A DNA stretch of 64,000 bases from Nymphalis io (GCF_905147045.1 NC_065898.1:11904001-11968000); one strand, 5' to 3'. Shown: positions 49,867 through 60,813, numbered from the stretch's first letter. The notes: generated by a model not told the origin, from the sequence alone. Numbers and translations are program-made.

Positions 49867-50273
49867 TAATTTTGTTGCATGCATTTTGATATATGCTTTG
49901 CCTACTATATATAATGTATATAAGACTAGTCTATCGACAATATATTTTTCTTTTTTTTACTAATATGCGTTAAAATAGCTACATTGTTGCGCCGCTAGGC
50001 AATTATTGTAATTATCTTATGTTCTCATGTAAGTGAATATTATTCTTAATGAGAAATAAATTTTATTTAAACCGATACCGCTTATATTCAACAAAAATCG
50101 AATTACTTGGTTTTGTCAGGCCCCGAGTGCAATTTCATTAATGTAATATTTTAGCTTTATAAAATTGCATTTTTTAGAAACCATTACTTAATAGGTCACG
50201 TTACCATTATGTATATTATATGTATTGAATACTTTTATAAATGAGGCATATTACTAAACATAAAATTATATTA

Positions 50274-50325
50274 GGCAAGCGCGTTCCACCTTAGACTGCA
50301 TCTTCACTTTACATTACAATAAAGA
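50274..50325. repeat. Family H fragment
   Basis: GGCAAGCGCGTTCCACCTTAGACTGCATCTTCAC. Confidence 0.35.
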
Positions 50326-50337
50326 AATAATAATAAT

Positions 50338-50573
50338 ATATAAATGATAAAAAGCATGGAGTTAGTATTTGTTGATTTCCAAAGAGGATATGCGATTGAT
50401 TGATTCTGTAATTAAAAGGGCGAAAAAGTGTAACCATTGATTTTTGTCGGTTTTTTCGGTAGAATCTAAACTCCGAAACGGTGGTAGTTTTATATTTAAT
50501 TAAATATGTGTTACATAACGGTTCGAAATTGCCCTTATGATCTTGATGCTACTTGAATAAATAATTAATTATA
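50338..50573 (+). mobile_element. Family J element
   Basis: CATGGAGTTAGTATTTGTTGATTTCC to CGAAACGGTGGTAG and CTACTTGAATAAATAAT. Confidence 0.55.
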
Positions 50574-50790
50574 TTAAATAATAAGCGTTTAAATGCCTTA
50601 ACTCGCAACTTTCACGATCAAGCACTCATGTTGCTTCCAAATAGAGATGAAGTTAGGGCTTTTTACAAGGGTCTTAATGTAAAAGTTTTGTATTCAAAGT
50701 TTATGCTGCACGTTCCACTCTATTACGCCACTGCAGTACAGCTACTGCAGTGTGACAGGGGCCTATTTTATGGACACATTTATTACCAGA

Positions 50791-50846
50791 CTATATTTAT
50801 TATTCCCTTCGAATTATTCTATATTTATTATGCCCTTCGAAGTCAG

Positions 50847-50882
<36 letters not shown>
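50791..50882. repeat. 28-bp tandem duplication followed by (TA)n
   Basis: CTATATTTATTATTCCCTTCG (50791 on) repeats at 50819 with one change; a (TA)n run of about 33 bases follows from 50848. Confidence 0.9.
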
Positions 50883-50884
<2 letters not shown>

Positions 50885-50943
50885 GTATGTTGCCTCAGTA
50901 TTTAATATTATCCATAAGTAAAAATTATTGTACAATTATGATT

Positions 50944-51155
50944 ACACCCAACCCATCTTGGTACCACCCACTGATCACAAACTATGCCACCAAGCAGCTA
51001 TACTTAGTATTGTTGTATGTATTAGGTGTTTGGATGAGTTTCCGAGGTTGGTGGTACATTGGCGATGTAAGGTTGGTTAATATTTCTTATAGTGCTAATG
51101 TCTATGGGAGCTGGTAATGACTTACTATTAGGTTGGCTATTTGCAGATCTGCTAT
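50944..51155 (+). mobile_element. Family A element, diverged
   Basis: ACACCCAACCCATCTTGGTACC to TGGGAGCTGGTAATGACTTAC. Confidence 0.6.
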
Positions 51156-51779
51156 TTTTTTTAATATTTTTTTTTATGGTCAAAAACAAAATGACAATCA
51201 TAAAATTCAAATATTTATGCTTTGTCATAAGACATTACAGATTAATAGACATACATATGTTTATGTTATCCTACTGTTATCCTTCTATAAATAAGTAAAA
51301 CTTTGTATTTAGAACTTTAATTTTGAATTTAGAACTCCATCGAGGATTTTTCGCTTCTTGAATTCTATTAATAGTTATCAATTTTAAAACTCTTAATAAT
51401 GATAATATCATGTTCGTTAATATAATTTAATTTAATATACGAATAATATTATATTATTTGGACTATTATTATCAATTCCAAATTTAAAATATTTTATGAA
51501 TTCCGTGAATTTTCGAAACAACACTAACATAAATCAATTTCATATCTGAATCATAGTTGCTTGCTTATGCTTGCTTATCTTATGTACGACCAAGGAAATA
51601 TCGTATTTAAGTCATATAAAATAGAGAACATATTCGTATGTAAACACTAACAAAGGATTCGTAACGAAATAATCATTTTTCATTTAAAACAAAGAGGTGT
51701 CACAACAACTGTCGGGGTTCAGGTGACAATGTTTTTTAGTAAAAACTTTTTCAATTGGAATATGTATTGAACCGCTTTT

Positions 51780-51890
51780 GGGGTACCGACTCGTATGCCG
51801 CGACAGCAAACGGCGTGACGCTCTCTTATGACGTCATCCGTTGTTGCCGGGCACGTGTACTATATAACTTCATTGCAATATAATATTATT
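51780..51890 (+). promoter_or_regulatory. Candidate promoter: CRE, E-box and TATA
   Basis: In order: TGACGTCA (51829-51836), CACGTG (51852-51857) and TATATAA (51861-51867), in a local CpG-rich stretch. Transcription would start near 51890-51900, exactly where a family C SINE begins. No clear coding exon follows; it could also be a fragment of a mobile element. Confidence 0.3.
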
Positions 51891-51899
51891 AAAAAAATC

Positions 51900-52270
51900 T
51901 TTTGACTGCCTTTTTGGTCTAGTGGCTTTATGTAAGACCTGGAAGTCCTGGGTTCAATTCCCAGGTCGGGCCAGTAAAAAGTTATTGGGTTTTTCTGTCA
52001 GAAAATTCTCAGTAGTCCGGAGGCTAGAAGTTGAAAGTGTGCACACTCCCGTGCCTCGGAATGCACGAAAGGCGATGGTCCTGCGCCCAAACTCCGGTCT
52101 TTCGGCCTCTCCGGTCGTGTCGGATTGCCATCCCATCGGATTATGAGAGTTAGGGAATAGAGAGTGCGCTTGTGTTTGTGCACACACTTCCACACTATAA
52201 TATATCCTGCGTAGTTGGCTAATCCCTCTGGAGATTGGCCGCTGTGGCCGAAATCAGTCTGGAGGATATT
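51900..52270 (+). mobile_element. Family C SINE, full length, reference copy
   Basis: Head: TTTTGGTCTAGTGGC (A box) and CCTGGGTTCAATTCCCAGG (B box inside a T-stem-like palindrome). Body: CCCGTGCCTCGGAATGCACG, CGGTCGTGTCGGATTGCC, TGTGTTTGTGCACACAC. End: GGCCGAAATCAGTCTGGAGGATATTA. Confidence 0.9.
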
Positions 52271-52334
52271 ATAAAAAATATATATGTTATTAATTAAACT
52301 ATACAGTAAAGTAACAAACATGTTAATGACCCGC

Positions 52335-52538
52335 TGGGTGAAGGCCTCCATTTGAGAAGGTTTGGAGCCTATAGAACTTTAGTGAAAATATACATATGCA
52401 GATTTCGTCACTATGTTTTCCGGCGAGATTTAAATGAAAAATAATCACAAATTAAGCAGATGAATATTCAGTAGTACGCATACTCTACAATCATCGATTA
52501 AGATTCGCGCGTTTTAACCACTGGGCCATATCGACTCA
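52335..52538 (-). mobile_element. Family B SINE, old
   Basis: GAAGGCCTCCATTTGAGAAGG to CGTTTTAACCACTGGGCCATATCGACTC. Confidence 0.65.
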
Positions 52539-52958
52539 AAACAAAACTATCTTTTTATTTATTCTACATATTTATGTACTGTTTTACTTCAGACAAAAAA
52601 TCTTTAAATAACCATTTAGGTTTAGACTGTGTTTTTATTAGACTAGTAATACCTACTACCTAATAGGTAGTAAAGTTACTTTGTTATTTTAAAGGTCAGG
52701 GTCGAAGGGTGATATGGCTTGTATCGAGGGATAATTGATTGATTAATACATTGTAAGGATAATGTTATCTCTAGTTACCCTCGACGTTGAGACGGTTCCG
52801 CCTTAGCAATTATTCGTATTATTCGGATATTATATACATACATATATGTTTGCCATAATCATTTTCTTTGCCATATTATCTTTGAATTTAATTACATTAT
52901 CGTTACAATAATCATTCAATTTTAATTCAGATATTTTTTTTAGTGAGATAAATCTTGA

Positions 52959-53226
52959 CGAGCCGGATGGCGTGGTTGATGGATGCTTGCCTTTCACGCC
53001 GAAGGTTGTGGTTTCGATTCCCACCCAGGACAGATATTTGTGTGCATGAACATGTCTGTTTGTCCTGAGTCTCGGTGTAATTATCTATGTATGTATGTAT
53101 TTACAAAAGAAAAATAATATATGTAGTATATCAGTTGTCTGGTTTCCATGGTAGAAGCTCTGTACAAGCTTAATTTGAGATCAGATGGCCGTTTGTGAAA
53201 AATGTCAAAGGATATTATTATTATAA
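52959..53226 (+). mobile_element. Family D SINE, full length, reference copy
   Basis: GAGCCGGATGGCGTGGTTGATGG, CCTTTCACGCCGAAGG and GGTTTCGATTCCCACCC, then ATGAACATGTCTGTTTGTCC and an (ATT)n end. Confidence 0.85.
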
Positions 53227-53562
53227 ATCTAACCGTGGTTGGTAAGATTTTAATCTGTGACCTTTAATTTAAATGTTTGACTTGCACGTCCTTAATTGCG
53301 CATTTAATTTAATGTCACCCTACTTATGTGGCACTTTCAGACATTACCGTTATGGAGGTATCTCTCACAATAATTGTTGTTAGGAATAATTTTTCATGCA
53401 TACTTTTTAGGTCGCAACCTCTTTGAGGAATAAACCAAGATAAAATTAATTAATTTATTAAACAATATGTGGCCATCAAGGAATAAGAAAGTTGCGGTTA
53501 TTGAACTTTATATTATAAAAAGACCCCTCTGTACTCTATATACTGCTACCTTCGTATCAATT

Positions 53563-53775
53563 AAGTCCGTTGTCATCCACGTTCAGCGAGACCTTCTCAT
53601 TCTTTATGATCTCCTGGTATTTGAGACACTCGCTCCATAGCCAGTCCGTTGTCATCTGCGTCCGGGGAGATCTTCTTACTTTTTATAATCTCAAAGTCCG
53701 ATGTCATCCGCGTTCGACGAGACCTTTTCACTATTTATGATATCCTAGTCCATGTCCGCTCGCTCCATAATACAG
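53563..53775. repeat. Imperfect three-unit tandem repeat
   Basis: AGTCCGTTGTCATCCACGTTC, AGTCCGTTGTCATCTGCGTCC and AGTCCGATGTCATCCGCGTTC start at about 53564, 53643 and 53695. Each is followed by GAGA-CTT-TC and TTTATGAT; units 1 and 3 also share CTCGCTCCATA. Unit 2 lacks that last part, giving spacings of about 80 and 50. Confidence 0.8.
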
Positions 53776-53814
53776 ATTGGACCTATTCGCGTTCTGTAAG
53801 ACGGTGAGGTGTCT

Positions 53815-54041
53815 TTCCTAACCTACGCAGGTAATGTCACGGTCACGGTTGTTGTAGAAAATACCTCGGACGCGAATCGGCGGCGATGTGCCATCACTGC
53901 GGCGCGGACAGGTCACCGCTCAGCATACGTTGGAGGTGTGCCCCGCGTGGAGTGTGGAGAGGGAGATCCTGGTCCGTAAAGGAAGTCAGACAAGACCTAT
54001 CCCTGCGAGCAATCATGTCGGCAATGCTCCGCACTCCGTGA
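53815..54041 (+). mobile_element. R1-like LINE ORF2 remnant (CCHC region), frameshifted
   Basis: RCHHCGA, then after a frameshift TAQHTLEVCPAWSVEREILV, then after another DLSLRAIMSAMLRTP. These are the C-terminal zinc-knuckle and following helix of R1/Jockey-like ORF2. At least two frame breaks make it nonfunctional. Confidence 0.65.
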
Positions 54042-55023
54042 AAAAAAAATTGTCTTTCCTAGAAAAATGCAATTTTTTATAAAAAAGTAATATACATTTT
54101 TTTATTACTACTACATAGACATAAAACGTAAACTCATTAGCTAATTCCGCATCGGAAAGTAAAAATAAGCAAGTCCTCCCTTGATATTAATATGTTAAGA
54201 GGCAATAAATCGTTATAACACAATCGGTCAACAAGTCGATCTGTTTGCTCCATTCAATCACGGTAATGCGACAGCTCTGACGTAAGCACTTCATAAGTTG
54301 ATAGTCTTTTATAGCTTCGTGACCTTCAATGTATTGATATTATATTGTATTTGTTTAATTGTTCGTAACGTGAGAGGATGATTGAAATATGGATGTCTGG
54401 ATGAGATGTCGAGCTAGATGATAGTATTTGAGGATAAAATTGGAACTAGAGATGGATGTGAGTGAAAATAACCCAGCGGAAACCATGATGATATAATGTG
54501 CTATCGGCCGTACCGAAGGCTGTGAATGTGAGTTCATAGCCTCGCGTTCTATTGCATACGACCTTTAGATTCATACTGTGTACAACAGCAGCGAAAAGGT
54601 GAGATCACTCTTTCACCCCCTGAGAAGAGTTTATTGGAAGTAGTCGGTAGCAGCCCCGGATTGGATTCAAATAATATAAATTAATTATTTATAGATAGAT
54701 TTCATTAAATGAGATTGATTCTTTACGTTTAATGTATATTGATCCTTCGAGCCGGATACAATACAATATTGTTGCATACTAACCCGTAAGAAAGCAGCGT
54801 CGTTAGCAGAAGTGGTACATTTATAATTTTTTATTTGATATGTATTCTATATGCGTAGTAGATAGACTTATCAAAACTATAGTTAGTCCTTCGCATTAAG
54901 GGCATAGACATAAACACGGATTTACTTCCTTGTCTATATTAAAAAGAAATACAGCTTCGGATTTTAAGCAATTTATGTTTACAATGTTTACAATTTCATT
55001 CAAAATATAAGGATATAGAAATT
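54042..55023. other. Upstream region of the TIL gene
   Basis: No repeat named. 54360-54660 is purine-rich (repeated GATG/GGATG motifs) with no long frame of clear meaning. Confidence 0.35.
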
Positions 55024-55034
55024 TGTATATATAG
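55024..55034 (+). promoter_or_regulatory. Possible TATA element of the TIL inhibitor gene
   Basis: TGTATATATAG lies about 210 bases before the chosen start codon. It would place transcription start near 55055 and give a 5' UTR of about 190 bases. TA-rich strings are common here, so this is weak. Confidence 0.2.
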
Positions 55035-55244
55035 TAAGGAACCCTTCTGATTGCTTCTGTGCGGAGCCTTATGTTCTCTTTTATTTATTATTTCAATTAA
55101 ATATTGCAACAAAAAATGAAACGCTTGATTGATCTCAAGGATGACATTTTGTACGAACTGCATCGGAGGTCGCGGATCTCTTTTAATTCGTCTATTACAC
55201 TTAAAATCTCACTGAAGACGGTTGCTTCTAACACAATTGACAAA

Positions 55245-55311
55245 ATGCGTATATTTGTGAACTCTATCGTTATTTGCGTAGCATCGTTTGCGAGTGTTTC
55301 CATGGCTCAGG
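55245..55311 (+). CDS. TIL inhibitor exon 1: signal peptide
   Basis: ATG at 55245 starts MRIFVNSIVICVASFASVS, a short basic start plus a hydrophobic core ending in small residues near MAQ, followed by the strong donor GG/GTAAGT at 55312. The frame stays open upstream to an in-frame ATG at 55116. I chose 55245 because it puts the hydrophobic segment at the N-terminus, as a secreted inhibitor needs. Confidence 0.8.
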
Positions 55312-58300
55312 GTAAGTAAGCAATCACTTATAACAGTTTAATGATAGTCAATCGTAGCTGTTTTCCGACCGGTGACGCTGTCGAGGCCATTTGGGCCAAC
55401 AGCAACAAGTCATTTCGAAAAAAAAGTAGTTGTGTTATATAAGTTATTTAAGTATTAGAGAATTCAGCAGGTATTTTATTTAGAACGGCTTGTAGCTCTA
55501 AATCGCGACATATCATCATCACGATACAGCTGCCGTACGGGTACGCTCGTACCATGCCTTTTCTGAAAAATAAATAAATCTAATTTATTGCGTACATTCC
55601 GCCCGCGGCATAATGCTTGTTAGGCAGGCTTTAGGTAGCATATGTAAAAATCGTCATACCATATATCACATAGATTATCTATATACATACATATATATAA
55701 CCGTTTTATGGAATTTACTAACATTCCCTTTTTACCTCTCCAATTAAGCGTAACCCAAGTATTCAGGATCGAATTAGCGCATTTAATAATAATATATTTA
55801 TATAATAATATTAAAATCTAATAAAATATTTATAGTTAAAGTTCAGTTGTGTTATTATAACAACCCAATAAATATCTAAAGAAAATTCTTTTTAAAAAAG
55901 GACTTCCGAAAAATATATAGTTTATTTATTTATTTCACACACAAAACAATTGACGACACAACACTAACACATATAAGAAGCATAGCCAAAACATTTCATT
56001 TCCAATTAATTAAATCTTATTTCCTTGGCGGCGGGGCTTTGCGTAAGCACAGTTAGCTCATATAAATTTACCGCCGAACAGAAATAGTTAATATTGTTGT
56101 GTTCCGGTTTGTAGGATGAACCAGTGTATTTACAGGCACAAGGGACATAGCTATTAAGTACCTAAGGTTGGTGGCGCATTGCGATTTAAGGAATGATTAA
56201 TACTTTTTACAGTACCAATTATAGTTTATGGGCCGGGTCAACACAGTTTGCTTAACAAGCAGCCCAGACCGCTTACTTATTATAAATAAATAAAAATGGG
56301 TTCTAGGCTCAATATATTTACATATATAATTCTTACTTGCAGTAACAACCAGATCTGCAATGAGCCAACCGCTTTGGCGATGACTTCACTCTCTTGTTCA
56401 ACATTTCCGTCTCCCAACAAGTGTATTCTTCGTAAAATGAACAAGACTTATGTATTTCGTCATGTAGACATTCTTTTTCTAAATAAAAGAAATTTTAGTA
56501 TTCAAATATGCATATTAATAAATGCTAGAGTTAAAAACATAGTATTAAAATTTGGTGAAAGGATCATTGATGATGAGCTTTATAAAATTTTCTATCGTTA
56601 TTTTTGGAACGAAGTTCTTTCACGCGGCTTACAGTAGAGTAAAATGGCAGAAAATGTCGCATAACAAAATAGCATTATGCCTACCTCTCTCTTTCTCTTT
56701 ATTACTGTCTCTTTCTATTCTATACGGTTGATGTGTAAACAAATGTGAAATTAGTTATAAAAAGATAAAAGCATGTATTTAAACTTTAATAAAAAATACT
56801 CAAAATAATAGAAACAATGCATACAACAATGCAACAATAAATGTGCATTGTTTTTGAAGTTTTATAAAATTCAATAATATCGTTATATTTCTGGCGGCAG
56901 TAATGGACTTTATAAATACATATCATATATCATAGATGGCGCTCCAAGCAAGAACGATGATCGTTTTTATTTTTGCATTTTGGTAATGAACTTCGTTCCT
57001 GACGGGGGTCCCCCGCACTATTTTTTTATTACAACCTACAAGCAGTTTTAATAACTTACTCAGCATTAAGCAATTATATTCACATACAAAAAACAAATAA
57101 ACTAAATAAAGTAATTTCATATATAATTTATGACAAACAAGTTTGATCGAACGAATATCACTCCGTCAAATAGGAAGTAATTTTAACAGCTAATTAAAAT
57201 TTAACCGTGAAATTAGATCTGTGAATGCAAATTATAATTGCATTTTGTAATTATTATTGAACGTGTTTGTTTGGGAATTACTAAACTTAATTCAGAGTTA
57301 GACAACTTCTTACTTTTTTTTTATAGAATAGGAAGGTGGACGAGCATATGGGCCACCTGATGGTAAGTGGTCACCAAACGCCCTTAGACATTGGCATTGT
57401 AAGAAATGTCAACCATCGCTTATAGCCAATTTATATTGTTTTATATTTCCGCCTGCTTTGCCATCATGTGAGGTGGGGTAGGTGGTGGTAGGGGTAGCCA
57501 CTCTATGTCCTTCCCTGACAACGTGTATGCACAATTTCACGATGGTCAATCGATCGACCTGAAACCGTAACAAAGTAATAAGAAAACAGACTTACTTTCA
57601 CAATTATAATGATGGCTCACGATGCTTCATGGTCTATTGGCTAGCTTATAACGCTGCAGATCTTGAGTTTCTGGGTTCAAGCCCCGGGTCGGGAAGAGAA
57701 GGCTATGATAGTGCTTGGAAAAATTCTTAGTGACAGCCTGAAGTCTGAAAGTTGTACTTACACTTACGCACTTTGAAAAGCACCGGAAGCTGTTAATCTT
57801 GCGCCTGAATTCTTTCCAGTCGTGTCGGATTTGCCATCCAACCTGATTATAAAAGAGAAAAGAGAGTGTCGTGTGTTTGCTCATAAACTTCTGTACATAC
57901 ATATAGCCTAGGTAGTTGGCGATTCTTCCTTGAGAATGGTCGCCGCAGTATTATAAAATACAAGTGTGCGCTTTAAAAGTCTGAAAGAAAAGTTAAAATG
58001 TAAATTTAATAATGACGATGTTCTGACTGATTTCTGTTACGGCGGCCGTAATAATTAAAATAGTTTCTAATATTAAACAGTGTCATGTCCACCGAACGAA
58101 GAACTTTCATCGTGTGGATCGGCCTGCCCTCCCACTTGCAGCACTCCAAGCCCTGAGGCTTGTGATACTGCCTGCATTAAGGGCTGCTTCTGCTTGCAAG
58201 GATACTTGAGAAACTCAAACGGAACCTGTGTCAAGGCTGATTTGTGTAGTAAGTAATCAAAGATATATCTTATCGTGTACTAAATATTTTTTGTTTTAAA

Positions 58301-60813
58301 AATAAATGTATATATAAATACAGGTAAATATTTAGAAATATATAATTACCAATATAGTTTTATTATAACATATAACGGCTTCCCTCGTATGCTCGCTATG
58401 TGTCGGCGAACTATGGTTCCTATCACTATCGTATCGATGCGTAACGATCGGTTTTGTGATTACCTAAAAGGCAAATCAAAGACGGGAAAAAGTTCAAAAG
58501 AGAAAAAGGATGAAGGATCTGACATGAGATTATAGAAGTCTTCCACTCGTCTGTGGCTCCATCTCCCACGGGAGCTAAGAGGAGTATTATATTTGGAAGA
58601 CAACAATAAAATTACCCCATAACTGATTTTAACTAAGTACAAACGTAATTAAATATAAAGCTAATATTAATCGTCACATCAAAAATACTAAAATAATCCA
58701 AATCGTTTACATCGTAAACGTATAAACACAAAATAAGTTAAAACTTAAAATATAAATGGCCGGTCACGTAATATGCAAAGTCCTTAAATCTTTATAAGTG
58801 ATCTCTGTTTCTTAGTTTTTTCTGTAAACTGGTCACGTATAAAAACGTCAGGCGTTTACGCTTGACGTGTTTATTGACCACAACAAACTGACCACGACAA
58901 ATTGGCGGTTTTTATTAACATTTTTTTTCGCTCTGTTGCTCTGAAGGATATTTTTTTGATGTCAAAAAAAATTAATTTGCTTTGTTGAGAAAAAAAATAT
59001 TGTTATTATCTTATTTAGATAAATGAAGTACTCAAGAAATTATTGTAATTGTATGACAATTTCTTTTTTAAATATATTATATATATATTGTTTTTTTATT
59101 ACAGTTTTAGTTGTCTTGAACAATTCTTCGAATACTTTATTTTATAAAGAAATATTTAACTTGATTATATAACTTCGCTGGGAAAACGCATGTACGACCG
59201 GAGAGAGTTCAGGCACAGCATCAGCAGCTTTACGTGCGTTCCTAAGCACTAGACAACCAACGAAATTGGATATTTTTAATAAATACCTGATAATGTATTT
59301 AACGATATATCTTTTTTAATTTACATAACTGTAAAGCGGGTTGTGACTCATCATCTCGAGATAATCTATTTATTATATGTATATGATTTCAATCAGTGAA
59401 GTTATCAATAGTAATAACATGATAGATGCATACAGTTTAAATTTAAGGCGCTTTGTTTGAAATTGTTTAATAGATACCGATTCCGAAGAAGCTCCGGTTA
59501 ATTATTCGAGCACTCCGTTGCTGCTTCCCGGAAGCTCCGTTCAACTGTCTGATACGGAAGCTCAAAAAGCAAATAAAACGAAGGAGGCCACTCGTAAGTA
59601 TAAATTGTATTTTATCAGGCATTTATGGTTATGTCTAACGGTGCTTATTATTTTTAAGGGATTTCCTGTTTTTTATTAAAAATGTTAAATTTCACTCTGT
59701 AAAATTATGAATCATATTTCTTGATCCATAAAAAAATAATTCATTTGACAAATAATTATTAGATAAAATAATAGTTCTTAAAAGTCTATTAAATGATCTT
59801 TTATATAACGATATGTTCGCTGAATAAAGGGATAGGTCTCAGAAATGTTTTTTTGTAAAATTTTTAATACGTTTTTCGTCAAACGTCTCAACCAAGCATA
59901 ACGGTTTCAATCCCAGGCAAGCACTACTGATTCTTATGTACTTTACTTGTATTTATAATATTCATCCCGTGCTCGACGGTGGAGGAAAATCAGGGTTTTG
60001 ATTTGATTTGGACTAATAAAGTTGAAGATGACGTCATCAATCAGGACTTTACCACATAGATTATATTGTCATGTGTTGCTATGTTTCCAGTTTCAAATCA
60101 ATATTGTGGAGAGAACGAAGAGTACCTCCCGTGTGGTACAGCTTGTCCCGCAACTTGTACCATCCCAGAACCAGAAGTTTGTGGACTGGCCTGCAGCATG
60201 GGCTGTTTCTGCAAGGAGGGTTTTTATAGAGATGAGATTAACCACAAATGCGTGAAACTGGAGGATTGTCCTGTTGGTAAGATTTTTAATACGCATTACT
60301 GAAACTATAATTTTTATATTATAAATATATTGATATGTGTTGACAAACAACTTACAGGTTAAAATATTTAAAGAAATGTTAATATAACAGCCTGTAAATA
60401 TCCATCCTACTCCTCAAAGGCTTCCTTTCTCCTCGAGGAAGAAGCTCACAGTTATCACGCTGCTTAAATGTGGGTCGAGAGATACACATGATTGTGGCAG
60501 TGTCATCCGACACGATTTGGTTTCCTAAAAATAGTTAATGTGCTAAACAATTCCAGACACAAGTTTTTGCTTCAACGAGAACGAGGTGTATGATATGTGC
60601 AACGCAGCTTGTGAGCCAAGTTGCACAGACCCTGAACCAATATGCACTAAGGTTTGTAAATCTGGCTGCATCTGTGCGTCTGGGCTGCTAAGGAGTACTG
60701 AAGGTGACTGCGTCAGTGTTGATAAATGTCCAACAGTGAATGGAACCGCTCCAGATGTGCTGACGAAATACTGGAACGCAATTAACAATATCTTGCACTT
60801 GACTGTCGCTTAG
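55245..60813 (+). CDS. Secreted three-domain TIL-type serine protease inhibitor (five exons)
   Basis: Exons 55245-55311, 58081-58248, 59474-59593, 60091-60276 and 60557-60813 join in one frame to 798 nt (265 residues plus TAG). Every junction has an AG acceptor and a GT donor (GTAAGT three times, GTAAGA once) and every intron is phase 1. Residues 1-22 are a signal peptide. TIL domains lie at about 23-78, 119-180 and 181-240; each has ten cysteines in the TIL order, with the hallmark TC-x-PxPE/x-C and GC-x-C segments. Residues 79-118 are a Cys-free linker with two N-glycosylation sequons. A tail of about 25 residues follows domain 3. Known for the family: TIL proteins are small disulfide-locked inhibitors of secreted serine proteases, and in insects many act in haemolymph or on fungal proteases. 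The residues between cysteines 5 and 6 (DTA, GLA, TKV) differ, which suggests different targets. Function is inferred, family membership is firm. Confidence 0.9.
56025..56235 (+). mobile_element. Family A element in intron 1 of the TIL gene
   Basis: GGCGGCGGGGCTTTGCGTAAGC to GCACAAGGGACATAGC and CAATTATAGTTTATGGGCC; old copy. Confidence 0.65.
56343..56431 (+). pseudogene. Decayed TIL exon inside intron 1 of the inhibitor gene
   Basis: A strong acceptor (TTCTTACTTGCAG, ending 56342) is followed by sequence that reads, in one frame, CNEPTALAMTSLSC then CSTFPSPNKC. This resembles the CSTPSPEAC and CTIPEPEVC cores of the live TIL exons. The frame that phase-1 splicing from exon 1 would use stops at a TGA after 13 codons, several cysteines are missing and no good donor follows. 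The surrounding frame (to 56637) is open for 113 codons but loses resemblance after the cysteine core. Confidence 0.35.
57316..57430 (-). mobile_element. Family A element, 5'-truncated, in intron 1
   Basis: TATAGAATAGGAAGGTGGACG to CAACCATCGCTTATAGCCAAT; little diverged. Confidence 0.8.
57615..57955 (+). mobile_element. Family C SINE in intron 1 of the TIL gene
   Basis: GATGCTTCATGGTCTATTGGC, GGGTTCAAGCCCCGGGTCGGG, GTCGTGTCGGATTTGCC. An inverted scrap (TTCTGACTGATTTCTGTTACGGCGGCC) is at 58020-58050, just before exon 2. Confidence 0.75.
58081..58248 (+). CDS. TIL inhibitor exon 2: TIL domain 1
   Basis: Acceptor AAACAG/TG, donor A/GTAAGT, phase 1 on both sides, 56 residues. Ten cysteines include the runs CPPTCSTPSPEAC and CIKGCFC. 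One NGT sequon lies just before the ninth cysteine. The domain fills the exon exactly, so the exon is a shuffling unit. Confidence 0.88.
59190..59250 (-). mobile_element. Family C scrap in intron 2
   Basis: ACGACCGGAGAGAGTTCAGGCACAGC to TTACGTGCGTTCCTAAGCAC. Confidence 0.5.
59474..59593 (+). CDS. TIL inhibitor exon 3: Ser/Thr-rich linker
   Basis: Acceptor TTTAATAG, donor C/GTAAGT, 40 residues, phase 1 on both sides. It has no cysteine and is rich in Ser, Thr, Glu and Ala, with NYS and NKT sequons. It separates domain 1 from domain 2, probably as a flexible, possibly glycosylated spacer. Because it is symmetrical it could be skipped without breaking the frame. Confidence 0.75.
59903..59995 (+). 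mobile_element. Family B fragment in intron 3
   Basis: TTTCAATCCCAGGCAAGCACTACTG to CATCCCGTGCTCGACGGTGG. Confidence 0.5.
60091..60276 (+). CDS. TIL inhibitor exon 4: TIL domain 2
   Basis: Acceptor TTTCCAG, donor G/GTAAGA, 62 residues with ten cysteines. Core runs CPATCTIPEPEVC and CSMGCFC are close to those of domain 1, so the two domains likely arose by exon duplication. Confidence 0.9.
60388..60502 (-). mobile_element. Family B fragment in intron 4
   Basis: ACAGCCTGTAAATATCCATCC to TTAAATGTGGGTCGAGAGATACACATG; takes up much of the 280-base intron. Confidence 0.55.
60557..60813 (+). CDS. TIL inhibitor exon 5: TIL domain 3 and C-terminal tail
   Basis: Acceptor AATTCCAG, then 85 residues to TAG at 60811-60813. 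Ten cysteines; the inner segment reads CEPSCTDPEPIC then CKSGCIC. The domain is followed by a tail of about 25 residues with an NGT sequon and a hydrophobic end, with no dibasic site or clear membrane anchor. Confidence 0.9.

Noticed and set aside
50628..51117. Overlapping ORFs of 97 and 121 codons
   Set aside because: Both run through the (TA)n microsatellite and a family A copy.
51910..51975. tRNA gene
   Set aside because: A and B boxes are present, but it is the head of a family C SINE and the acceptor stem does not close. Same for family B and D heads.
56296..56637. 113-codon ORF in intron 1 as an independent gene
   Set aside because: It starts before a splice acceptor, only a short central part resembles TIL, and there is no promoter or domain.
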